64,000 bases of DNA from positions 1 through 64,000 of the forward strand of contig NZ_VKJP01000004.1 in the NCBI RefSeq assembly GCF_007280575.1, in the 5' to 3' direction. Shown here piece after piece: positions 47,273-55,131 of the stretch. A program made the position numbers and the translations under genes. The DNA is from Streptomyces benahoarensis (GTDB lineage: Bacteria > Actinomycetota > Actinomycetes > Streptomycetales > Streptomycetaceae). Position 1 is the stretch's first letter. Each line of letters starts with the position of its first letter. The notes beneath the pieces were generated by a model. It ran no database searches, was not told the origin of the DNA, and worked only from the letters and a program-made list of their open reading frames with translations.

Positions 47273-49474
47273 ATGGGTAAGAAGCGCGACGGCGGGGGTC
47301 TGAGCAAGACCCAGCAGGCCGCGAAATTCCTGGGTGTCAGCGTGCTGGCCGGAGCCGTTCTCGCGGGTCTCGCCCTTCCCGCCGCCGGAGCACTGGGCCT
47401 CACGGCCAAGGGCACCGTCGAAGGGTTCGACGAGATTCCCTCGGACCTCAAGGCGCCACCGCTGAGCGAGCGAACCATCGTCCAGGACGCCGACGGCGCC
47501 GAGATCGCGAAGATCTACTCCCGGGACCGCACGGTCGTGGACCTCAAGGACATGTCTCCGTACGTCCAAAAGGCGCTCGTAGCGATCGAGGACGCGCGCT
47601 TCTACGAGCACGGCGCGGTCGACATGAAGGGCATCCTGCGCGCGGTCAACAGGAACGCGCAGTCCGGCGGCGTCTCCGAGGGCGCCTCGACGCTCACGCA
47701 GCAGTACGTGAAGAACGTCTTCATCGAGGAAGCCGGGAACGACCCCGACAAGGTCGCGCAGGCCACGCAGCAGACCATCGGCCGCAAGATCAAGGAACTG
47801 AAGTACGCGATCCAGGTGGAGCAGGAGCTCGGCAAGCGCAAGATCCTGCAGAACTACCTCAACATCACCTTCTTCGGACAGCAGGCGTACGGCGTCGAGG
47901 CCGCCAGCCAGCGGTACTTCAGCAAGTCCGCCAAGGACCTCAGCCTCGGCGAATCGGCCCTGCTCGCCGGTCTCGTCCAGTCCCCGACGCGCTACGACCC
48001 GCTCAACAACCGCGACGAGGCCACCCGCCGCCGTAACACCGTGCTCCAGCGGATGGCCGACCTGAAGGACATCACGCAGGCGCAGGCCGACGAGGCGGCG
48101 AAGCAGCCGATCAAGCTGACCGTCAGCCGTCCCAAGAACGGCTGCATCACCGCGACCAACGGCGCCGGTTTCTTCTGCGACTACGTCCGCAACGTCTTCC
48201 TCAACGACAAGACGTTCGGCAAGACCGCCAAGGCGCGCGCGAAGCGGTGGAACCAGGGCGGCCTGACCATCCGCACCACCCTGGACCCGCAGACGCAGAA
48301 GGCCGTCCAGGCGTCGATAGGCGGTCATGTCCACAGCGACGACCAGGTCGCGAGCGCCGCGACGATCGTGGAGCCCGGCACCGGCAAGATCCTCGGCATG
48401 GGCCAGTCCCGCCCCTACGGGTTCGGCAACCACGAGACGGTGATGAACCTCTCCGTCAACCACGACATGGGCGGCGGCGCCGGGTACCAGCCCGGTTCGA
48501 CGTTCAAGCCGCTGGTCGCCGCCGCCGCGCTGGACCAGGGCATGAGCCCGTACCAGGAGTACTCCTCGCCGTACCGGATGCAGTATCCGAGCCCGGTGCA
48601 GACCTGCGACGGCGAATGGCAGGGCCACGACTCGACGCAGAACGAGAACAAGTCGGAGGTCGGCCCGTACGCCATGAAGGAGGCGACCGCGAAGTCGGTC
48701 AACACCTACTTCGTGCAGATGATCAGCGACATGGGTATCTGCCCGGCGGTCAAGATGATCGAGAAAATGGGCATCGAGCGCGCCGACGGCAAGCCGCTCC
48801 AGGAAGTGCCGTCGATGACGCTCGGCGTCCAGGAGATGTCGCCGCTGACCATGGCCACGGCGTACGCCGCCTTCGCCAACGACGGCACCTACTGCACGCC
48901 CGTCGCCATCGCCTCGATCACCGACGCGGCCGGGAAGTCGATGGCCGTCCCGCAGACGGATTGCCAGCGGGCGATGTCCGACAACACCGCCAAGACGATA
49001 AACGCCCTGCTCAAGGGCGTGGTCGAGGACGGTACGGGTAAGGAGGCCGGTCTCAGCGGCCGCGACAGCGCGGGTAAGACCGGCACCAGCGACAGCCGCT
49101 ACGCCGCCTGGTTCGTGGGCTACACCCCGAACATGGCCGGTGCCGTGTGGGTCGGCGACCCGATGCACAAGCGGAAGATGTTCAACATCACCATCGGCGG
49201 CACCTTCCACGAGAAGGTCTACGGCGCCGACACTCCCGGCCCCATCTGGCGGGACGCGATGTCCGGCGCCCTCGCCGGGCGTCCGGCGCCGTCCCTGCCG
49301 ACGGTCCAGATCGACGACGCCGGCGACGGCCAGCCGGCGGACGACGACAAGGGCAAGGGGAAGGGGAAGGGGAAGGGCGGCAAGGGCAAGCCCGGGAAGC
49401 CCGGCGGCGGCCACGGCAACCGGCCCGGCGGCGGCTGGCACCTCCCCGACATACTGGGCCACCTCCAGCACTGA
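47273..49474 (+). CDS. Class A penicillin-binding protein (PonA2-like)
   Basis: 733-residue bifunctional peptidoglycan synthase. N-terminal membrane anchor; GT51 transglycosylase with catalytic Glu106 in VAIEDARFYEHGAVD; transpeptidase motifs STFK (Ser409), SVN (Ser475) and KTGT (Lys602). No PASTA domains follow; the C-terminus is a Lys/Gly-rich GKGKGKG tail, then a Gly/Pro/His tail. The order wblA-PBP-phosphoesterase matches whiB4-ponA2-Rv3683, supporting PonA2 orthology. Confidence 0.93.
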   Translation: MGKKRDGGGLSKTQQAAKFLGVSVLAGAVLAGLALPAAGALGLTAKGTVEGFDEIPSDLKAPPLSERTIVQDADGAEIAKIYSRDRTVVDLKDMSPYVQKALVAIEDARFYEHGAVDMKGILRAVNRNAQSGGVSEGASTLTQQYVKNVFIEEAGNDPDKVAQATQQTIGRKIKELKYAIQVEQELGKRKILQNYLNITFFGQQAYGVEAASQRYFSKSAKDLSLGESALLAGLVQSPTRYDPLNNRDEATRRRNTVLQRMADLKDITQAQADEAAKQPIKLTVSRPKNGCITATNGAGFFCDYVRNVFLNDKTFGKTAKARAKRWNQGGLTIRTTLDPQTQKAVQASIGGHVHSDDQVASAATIVEPGTGKILGMGQSRPYGFGNHETVMNLSVNHDMGGGAGYQPGSTFKPLVAAAALDQGMSPYQEYSSPYRMQYPSPVQTCDGEWQGHDSTQNENKSEVGPYAMKEATAKSVNTYFVQMISDMGICPAVKMIEKMGIERADGKPLQEVPSMTLGVQEMSPLTMATAYAAFANDGTYCTPVAIASITDAAGKSMAVPQTDCQRAMSDNTAKTINALLKGVVEDGTGKEAGLSGRDSAGKTGTSDSRYAAWFVGYTPNMAGAVWVGDPMHKRKMFNITIGGTFHEKVYGADTPGPIWRDAMSGALAGRPAPSLPTVQIDDAGDGQPADDDKGKGKGKGKGGKGKPGKPGGGHGNRPGGGWHLPDILGHLQH

Positions 49475-49493
49475 GGCCACACCGCGAGCACGT

Positions 49494-49531
49494 CGAAGGG
49501 GCGCCTTCCCACCAGGGAGGGCGCCCCTTCG
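49494..49531. terminator. Bidirectional terminator PBP / yqeY
   Basis: 17-bp stem with one G-T pair (49494-49510 with 49515-49531) and a 4-base loop, between convergent genes. Confidence 0.85.
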
Positions 49532-49560
49532 TGTGCAGGCGACCGGCGTCTTCCGGCCTC

Positions 49561-50025
49561 TTACTCCGCCAGCAGCTTCTTGACGACCGCGGCGACCCGG
49601 CCGCCGTCGGCCCGGCCCGCCACCTTCGGGTTGACGATCTTCATGACGGCGCCCATGGCGCGCGGCCCCTCGGCGCCGCCGCCCACGGCCTCCGCCACCG
49701 CGGCCGCCACCAGGCTCTCCAGCTCCTCGTCGGACAGCTGCTTGGGGAGGTAGTCGGCGAGGATCTCGCCCTCGGCGCGCTCGCGCTCCGCCGACTCGGC
49801 ACGGCCGCCCTTGTCGAACGCCTCCGCGGCCTCGCGGCGCTTCTTCGCCTCCCGCCCGATGATCTTCTCGACCTCACCGTCGGACAGCTCGCGCGCCTCG
49901 GTGCCCGCGACCTCCTCCTTGTGGATGGCGGTCAGCGTGAGCCGGAGGGTGGCGGAGCGCAGCTCGTCGCGCGCCTTGATCGCGGCGGTGAGGTCGTCCT
50001 GCAGTGTGGACTTGAGCGTGGTCAT
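49561..50025 (-). CDS. GatB/YqeY-domain protein
   Basis: 154-residue YqeY protein: a helical N-terminal domain (LQDDLTAAIKARDELRSATL) and the tRNA-tail-like C-terminal domain with the VNPKVAGRADGGRVAAVVKK end. Homologous to the tRNA-binding tail of amidotransferase subunit GatB; the in-vivo role is unsettled. ATG at 50025 seems leaderless (CATACT ends 7 bases upstream). Divergent from the phosphoesterase. Confidence 0.92.
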   Translation of the reverse strand: MTTLKSTLQDDLTAAIKARDELRSATLRLTLTAIHKEEVAGTEARELSDGEVEKIIGREAKKRREAAEAFDKGGRAESAERERAEGEILADYLPKQLSDEELESLVAAAVAEAVGGGAEGPRAMGAVMKIVNPKVAGRADGGRVAAVVKKLLAE

Positions 50026-50032
50026 GCCGTCG

Positions 50033-50038
50033 AGTATG
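50033..50038 (-). promoter_or_regulatory. Leaderless -10 of yqeY gene
   Basis: CATACT on the minus strand, 7 bases before the ATG and five of six matches to TATACT; no SD present. Confidence 0.5.
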
Positions 50039-50201
50039 CCCGCCCCCACCGACAACCGCCGCGCCTTTTCCCCGGCCCGCGGCCCCCTGTCACCCCCATG
50101 ATCAGCCGGAATGCCGCACGGCACCGGACCGCCGCCCCCTCTGCCGCACCGCTGCTCCCGCACCGCCGCTCCCGGGACCGGCACTCTGCGACGATGGAGC
50201 C

Positions 50202-51128
50202 ATGCGCGCGCGATACGGAGTTCCCCTGTCCCTGACCGCAGTCGGCGCGGCCGGCCTGGCCTACGCCGCCGGCTTCGAGGTCCGCTCGTTCCGCCTGCGG
50301 CGCGTCACCGTGCCCGTACTGCCCCGCGGCATGCGGCCGTTGCGCGTCCTGCAGGTCTCCGACATCCACATGGTCGGCGGCCAGCGCAAGAAGCAGCGCT
50401 GGCTGCAGTCGCTGGCCGGGCTGCGCCCCGACTTCGTGATCAACACCGGGGACAACCTCTCCGACCCCGAGGGCGTCCCCGAGACCCTCGACGCCCTCGG
50501 CCCTCTGATGGAGTTCCCCGGCGCCTACGTCTTCGGCTCCAACGACTACTACGGCCCCAAGCTGCGCAACCCGGCCCGCTATCTGATCGAGAAGGTCCAG
50601 GGCCACCACGGCCTCAACGGCAACGCGCCCGCCGTCGGCGTCGTCCACAACCCGTGGGAGGAGCTGCGCGACGCGTTCGACGCGGCCGGGTGGGTCGGCC
50701 TGTCCAACACCCGCGGCCGCCTCAAGCTGGAGGGCATCGAGATCGCCCTGACCGGCCTGGACGACCCGCACATCAAGCGCGACCGCTACGCCGAGGTGGC
50801 CGGCGGCCCCGAGTCCGGCGCCGATCTCTCCCTGGCCGTCGTCCACGCGCCGTATCTGCGCTCCCTGGACGCCTTCACCGCCGACGGCTACCCGCTGGTC
50901 CTTGCCGGGCACACCCACGGCGGCCAGCTCTGCATCCCCTTCTACGGGGCACTGGTCACCAACTGCGATCTCGACACCAACCGCGTGAAGGGCCTGTCCA
51001 CCCACACCACCGACGGCCGGACGTCCTTCCTCCACGTCTCCGCCGGTTGCGGCACCAACCGCTACACCCCGGTCCGCTTCGCCTGTCCGCCCGAGGCCAC
51101 TCTCCTCACCCTCACCGCCAAGGAGTGA
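50202..51128 (+). CDS. Metallophosphoesterase, membrane-anchored
   Basis: 308-residue calcineurin-like phosphoesterase. N-terminal hydrophobic signal/anchor, then metal motifs [23 protein letters not shown] (the GNH position reads SND), VVHAP and GHTHGGQL. YkuE-like enzymes act on membrane or lipid-linked phosphates; substrate unknown. Replacement of GNH by SND is seen in its actinobacterial relatives (Rv3683). GGAG before the ATG serves as the ribosome site. Confidence 0.9.
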   Translation: MRARYGVPLSLTAVGAAGLAYAAGFEVRSFRLRRVTVPVLPRGMRPLRVLQVSDIHMVGGQRKKQRWLQSLAGLRPDFVINTGDNLSDPEGVPETLDALGPLMEFPGAYVFGSNDYYGPKLRNPARYLIEKVQGHHGLNGNAPAVGVVHNPWEELRDAFDAAGWVGLSNTRGRLKLEGIEIALTGLDDPHIKRDRYAEVAGGPESGADLSLAVVHAPYLRSLDAFTADGYPLVLAGHTHGGQLCIPFYGALVTNCDLDTNRVKGLSTHTTDGRTSFLHVSAGCGTNRYTPVRFACPPEATLLTLTAKE

Positions 51129-51235
51129 CCTCTCGCGGGGCGCCTGACGAACCCCAGGTGAGGCGCCCCGCACCGGTCTCCCGGAACCGGATTTCGCCTC
51201 TGGGGATCAGTCCGCTAAAGTAGAGCTCGTTGCTT

Positions 51236-51309
51236 CGGGGTGTAGCGCAGCTTGGCAGCGCGCTTCGTTCGGGACGAAGAGGTCGTGGGTTCAAATCCCG
51301 CCACCCCGA
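51236..51309 (+). tRNA. tRNA-Pro (CGG)
   Basis: 74-base cloverleaf: acceptor CGGGGTG/CACCCCG, D-arm GCGC/GCGC, anticodon stem CTTCG/CGAAG with loop TTCGGGA (anticodon CGG), T-arm GTGGG/CCCGC with loop TTCAAAT, discriminator A. CCA is not encoded. It stands at the junction between the conserved core block and accessory genes. tRNA-Pro genes are known integration sites in Streptomyces (pSAM2), but no integrase or duplicated 3' end was found in this window. Confidence 0.97.
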
Positions 51310-51325
51310 CTGAAGGAACACAGAT

Positions 51326-51361
51326 CAGGGGCCTGATCCGCGAAAGCGGGTCGGGCCCCTG
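51326..51361 (+). terminator. tRNA-Pro terminator
   Basis: 16-bp stem with two G-T pairs (51326-51341 with 51346-51361) closed by a GAAA tetraloop, 16 bases after the tRNA. Confidence 0.85.
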
Positions 51362-51543
51362 AGTGGTTGTGGGGCCATGGGGGCCGAGTTCGGAATCTGA
51401 CTCCCGGGCAGCTCCCGTTCCTCCCCACTGCGGCGTCCGCACAAGGAAGCCGCCGGGCACGGACGCGAGTGAAGTGCGCCACAGCCCGAGCCGGCAACGA
51501 CGTCACTCCGGCCTCCGGGGCCCGATCGGGGCGACGCCCTCAC

Positions 51544-51600
51544 CGGACCCGACCAGCGCGGCACGCGCTGGGCTCTGCCGAAAGGCAGAGTCCGGGTCCG
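51544..51600 (+). promoter_or_regulatory. Three-way-junction leader upstream of histidine kinase
   Basis: Predicted RNA fold of three helices: P1 8 bp (51544-51551 with 51593-51600), P2 8 bp with a 3-base loop (51553-51560 with 51564-51571) and P3 7 bp with a GAAA tetraloop (51573-51579 with 51584-51590). It ends 47 bases before the kinase start. No known riboswitch family was recognised. Apart from this, the 338 bases between the tRNA and the kinase hold only the tRNA terminator. Confidence 0.5.
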
Positions 51601-51647
51601 ACTTGAGGTCCACGCCCGCGCGCCCGTGGCGACCAATACTGGATGGC

Positions 51648-53324
51648 GTGCCCCTCATCAGCCGTTTCCGTCGTTCCGCCCGCCCCGCGCCGGACGCCCC
51701 GGCGCGTCCGGGCGGAGGTGGCCGGCATGTCGTGGAGACGGCCGGTGCGGCCCTCGCCGCCGTGTGCCTGTTCGCGGTCGCCCAGCGGTTGTGGCATCTG
51801 CCGCACGCCGTTTTCCAGCTGTGCGTGGTCGCGGTCGCCGTGCCGCTCTTCCCGCTGAGGCGGCGCCGGCCCGGGGCCGTGCTCCTGGTCCTCGCCGTCC
51901 TTGCCGGGGCGGCGCCCGTTGTCGGCCCGGTGATCGCGGCCACCGCGTACACGGTGGCGCTCGACACGGTCCGGCCGCGCCACCGGGTCCGGCTGCTGGG
52001 CGGCGCGAGCCTGCTGATCATGGCATCCGCGACCGCGGCCGGCCCCTCGCGCGGCCCCGGCTCGGCCGCTTACGGCCTGGAGCTCGGGTTGCTTCTGGCG
52101 GTGACCGCCGTGGTCGTGCCCGGCCTGGTCGGGACGGTGTACGGGCAGCAGGCCCGTTTGCTGCGGGCACTGCGCGAACGCGGCGACGCGGCCGAGCGGG
52201 CCCGCCGGTTCGCCGACAGCGAGGCCCGCACCCACGAGCGGTCCCGGATCGCCGCGGAGATGCACGACCTGGTGGGCCACCGGCTCAGTCTCATCTCGCT
52301 GCACGCCGGCGGTCTGGAACTCGCCCTCGACCAGGCCGCGCCGGAGTTGCGTGAGGAGGCCGTCCTGGTGCGGCGGACCACCCGGGACGCGATGCGCGAA
52401 CTGCGGCAGGCGCTCGGGGTCCTCGGCCCGCTCGGCCGGGACACCGGCCCGGACGCGCTCACCGACGCCACCGGTACCCGGAGCGACGTCGAGGCGCTGG
52501 TCGCGGAGTCCCGCGACGGCGGCATCGCCGTACGGCTGGAATGGAGTGGCCCCGACCTCGGTGCATGCCCGGCGCGGGTGCGGCGCGCGGTGCACCGGGT
52601 GGTGCGGGAGGCCCTGACGAACGTGCACCGGTACGCAACGGCCGCCCATGTCACCGTACGGATCGAGCAGAACGACCCAACCGTGCGGGTGACGGTCCGC
52701 AACGGTGCGTCCCCCGCTTCGCCCGGCACACCCTCCGAGGCGGGGACGGGGCGCGGCCTGACGGGCCTGCGCGAGCGGGTCGAACTGCTCGGCGGCACCT
52801 TCGAGGCCGGCGCGCTGCCCTCCGGCGGGTTCCAGGTGGTCGCGACCGTCCCGGCGGAACCGGACGACGCCGTCGCGTGGAAACGGTCCGAGGGCGGCGC
52901 GGAGGCTTCCCCGTCGGCCGCGCCCGGCGACGCGGCGGCACTGTCGCGTGAGCCGCGGACGGCCGGGGCGCTGACGCTCGCCCTCGGGGCGGTGGCGCTG
53001 TGGGTGCTGATGGCGCTCGCGATCGGCCTGGTGTACGCCCAGCCGAGGCACGTGGCCCGGCCTGTGGAGCCGCGTCTGGGGATGACCTACCAGGAGTTGG
53101 CGGGGGTCGTTGACATCCCGGCCGTGCGCGCTGCGGCCACCGGGAACGAACCGCCGCGGCCCGCCGGCACGGTGGGCTGCGTCTACTCGCCGGGAGGGTC
53201 AGGCGCCCGGCCCGGTTCCTTCGGCGTCATCCGGTACTGCTTCAACGCTTCACAACGGCTCGTCTCCATCGACCGTTTCACCGTCCCGTCCGTACGGGAC
53301 ACCCCACCCTGGGAGACCCCATGA
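51648..53324 (+). CDS. Two-component sensor histidine kinase with C-terminal sensor
   Basis: 558-residue HisKA_3-type kinase. Four to six N-terminal membrane spans, then EMHDLVGHRLSL with phospho-acceptor His206, a HATPase domain (REALTNVHRYA N-box; GTGRGLTGLRERVEL). Unusually, after the HATPase a further membrane span (TLALGAVALWVLMALAIGLV) leads to an extracytoplasmic domain with two cysteines (GCVYSPGG, YCFNAS). GTG at 51648; a longer frame upstream lacks a start context. Stop overlaps the regulator start by 4 bases. Confidence 0.88.
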   Translation: MPLISRFRRSARPAPDAPARPGGGGRHVVETAGAALAAVCLFAVAQRLWHLPHAVFQLCVVAVAVPLFPLRRRRPGAVLLVLAVLAGAAPVVGPVIAATAYTVALDTVRPRHRVRLLGGASLLIMASATAAGPSRGPGSAAYGLELGLLLAVTAVVVPGLVGTVYGQQARLLRALRERGDAAERARRFADSEARTHERSRIAAEMHDLVGHRLSLISLHAGGLELALDQAAPELREEAVLVRRTTRDAMRELRQALGVLGPLGRDTGPDALTDATGTRSDVEALVAESRDGGIAVRLEWSGPDLGACPARVRRAVHRVVREALTNVHRYATAAHVTVRIEQNDPTVRVTVRNGASPASPGTPSEAGTGRGLTGLRERVELLGGTFEAGALPSGGFQVVATVPAEPDDAVAWKRSEGGAEASPSAAPGDAAALSREPRTAGALTLALGAVALWVLMALAIGLVYAQPRHVARPVEPRLGMTYQELAGVVDIPAVRAAATGNEPPRPAGTVGCVYSPGGSGARPGSFGVIRYCFNASQRLVSIDRFTVPSVRDTPPWETP

Positions 53325-53998
53325 CCGAGCCCGCCCGGCCGATCCGTGTCCTGCTCGCCGACGACGAGGCGATGATCCGGCACGGGGTGCGGTTGATCCT
53401 GCGGCACGCCGACGGCATCGACGTGGTCGCCGAAGCCGCAGACGGGTACCGGGCGGTCGAGGAGGCCGCCGCGCATCACCCGGATGTGGCGCTGGTCGAC
53501 ATCCGGATGCCCGGGCGCGACGGGCTGGCCGCGATCCGGCCGCTGCTTGCGCTCGTTCCGGCGCCGCGCGTGGTGATGCTGACGACCTTCGGTGACGAGG
53601 AGAACGTGCTGCGGGCGTTGCGGGACGGCGCCTCGGGGTTCTTGCTGAAGGACGAGGGGCCGCAGGAGCTGATCAGCGCGGTCAGGGCAGCGGCGGCTGG
53701 TGACGCGGTGCTCTCCCCCGGGGTCACCGGGGCGGTGATCGCCCGGATGCTGGGCGGCGGCCTCTCGGGCGCCGACGGCGCGGCCCCGCGGGACGAGCGG
53801 ATCGCCCGGCTGACCGGGCGGGAGCGGGAGGTGCTGGCGATGCTGGGCGAGGGGTTGTCGAACCAGGACATCGCGGAACGGCTGGCCATCGGCATCGGCA
53901 CGGTGAAGACGCATGTGGGGGCGATCCTGGAGAAGACCGGATCGACGAGCCGGGTGCAGGCGGCCCTCCTGGCGCATCGCGTGGGCCTGCGTCCCTGA
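53321..53998 (+). CDS. LuxR/NarL-type response regulator
   Basis: 225-residue regulator. Receiver with acidic pocket ADDEAM, phospho-acceptor Asp60 (LVDIRMPG), Thr/Lys switch (LTTFGD, FLLKDE) and a LuxR helix-turn-helix (LTGREREVLAMLGEGLSNQD). Coupled by ATGA to the kinase gene. The probable target is the ABC transporter operon 300 bases downstream, as in many Streptomyces NarL-type clusters (inference). Confidence 0.94.
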   Translation: MTEPARPIRVLLADDEAMIRHGVRLILRHADGIDVVAEAADGYRAVEEAAAHHPDVALVDIRMPGRDGLAAIRPLLALVPAPRVVMLTTFGDEENVLRALRDGASGFLLKDEGPQELISAVRAAAAGDAVLSPGVTGAVIARMLGGGLSGADGAAPRDERIARLTGREREVLAMLGEGLSNQDIAERLAIGIGTVKTHVGAILEKTGSTSRVQAALLAHRVGLRP

Positions 53999-54303
53999 CC
54001 CCGGACCCTTCCGCCTGCCCGAGTGAGGGACGCATGCGGTGGACCGGGCACGTCGTCCACCTCCCCCCGACCACCGGCCGTGCTGCCCGTTGCAGGTCCG
54101 GGCAGCGCCGAGGGTCCGGCCAAAGGCAGAGAGGGGTCGGTGAAGGTCTGCCGAAGGGCAGGGACGGGCGGCTCGTCCCTGCCCTTCGACAGACCGCAAC
54201 TACCGCCTCCGGGGCGATGTTTGTGCAGGTGAGGGCCGTGAGGATGGGAATGCCCCTCCGGCCCGCGGCGCTCGCGGGCCGTCGTTCCCCCGCCGGAGTA
54301 CTC
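53999..54303 (+). promoter_or_regulatory. Structured region between regulator and ABC genes
   Basis: 305 bases. A long-range 8-bp pairing (54001-54008 with 54112-54119) encloses two hairpins (54038-54044 with 54055-54061; 54082-54089 with 54099-54106), followed by the strong hairpin at 54146-54194. It could be a terminator plus leader of the ABC operon. No gene is seen. Confidence 0.45.
54146..54194 (+). terminator. 21-bp hairpin, terminator or attenuator
   Basis: 21-bp stem with one G-T pair (54146-54166 with 54174-54194), loop of 7, lying 148 bases past the regulator stop and 109 bases before the ABC ATPase start. Confidence 0.75.
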
Positions 54304-55083
54304 ATGTCGCAGACGTTCGTTCCCTCCGCTCCCCTCGCCACCGAACCGGCCGCCCGTGCCACGGGCCTGACCAAGGTGTACGGGAAGGGCGAGACCCAGG
54401 TCACCGCATTGGACTCGGTGTCCGTGGAGTTCGCGCGGGCGCGGTTCACCGCGGTCATGGGCCCTTCCGGTTCCGGCAAGTCGACGCTGATGCACTGCAT
54501 GGCGGGCCTTGATCCGGTCACCTCGGGTTCGGCCCGGATCGGCGGTGTCGAACTGGCCCGCCTGAATGACCGTCGCCTCACCGCGCTGCGGCGGGAGAAG
54601 GTCGGCTTCGTCTTCCAGGGCTTCAACCTGCTGCCCACCTTGACCGCGTTGGAGAACATGACGCTGCCGCTGCGCCTCGCCGGCCGGCGGCCCGACGCCG
54701 CATGGCTGGACACCGTCGTCGCCACCGTGGGGCTGGCCGGGCGCCTTGCGCACCGTCCGACCCAGCTCTCCGGCGGCCAACAGCAGCGCGTCGCCGTCGC
54801 CCGCGCCCTGGTGTCCCGTCCGGAGATCGTGTTCGCCGACGAGCCGACCGGCAACCTCGACTCCCGTTCCGGCGCGGAGGTGCTGGGCTTCCTGCGCGAC
54901 TCGGTGCGGGAACTGGGCCAGACCGTGGTGATGGTGACCCACGACCCGGTCGCCGCCGCCCACGCCGACCGCGTGGTCTTCCTCGCCGACGGCCGGCTCA
55001 TGGACGAGTTGCACGCCCCGACCGCCGACGCCGTGCTCGACCGGATGCTCGCGTTCGAGTCCCAGGGCCGCCGCACCCGCTGA
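54304..55083 (+). CDS. ABC transporter ATP-binding protein (MacB/LolD type)
   Basis: 259-residue ATPase. Walker A GPSGSGKST (53-61), Q-loop FVFQGFNLLPTLTALENM, signature LSGGQQQR, Walker B IVFADEPTGNLD and H-loop VTHDP. The QGFNLLP sequence is characteristic of the MacB/LolD/FtsE-like group that partners FtsX-type permeases, such as the gene downstream. ATG at 54304 after GGAG; an upstream extension was rejected. Confidence 0.94.
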   Translation: MSQTFVPSAPLATEPAARATGLTKVYGKGETQVTALDSVSVEFARARFTAVMGPSGSGKSTLMHCMAGLDPVTSGSARIGGVELARLNDRRLTALRREKVGFVFQGFNLLPTLTALENMTLPLRLAGRRPDAAWLDTVVATVGLAGRLAHRPTQLSGGQQQRVAVARALVSRPEIVFADEPTGNLDSRSGAEVLGFLRDSVRELGQTVVMVTHDPVAAAHADRVVFLADGRLMDELHAPTADAVLDRMLAFESQGRRTR

Positions 55084-55131
55084 CCACCCTCACCAGCCCG
55101 CCGTTCCCTCCCACGCTGTCGAAAGCCCGCC

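Noticed and set aside
51236-51309. Integrated element of the pSAM2 kind at tRNA-Pro
   Set aside because: No integrase, Rep or Tra gene and no second copy of the tRNA 3' end within the window.
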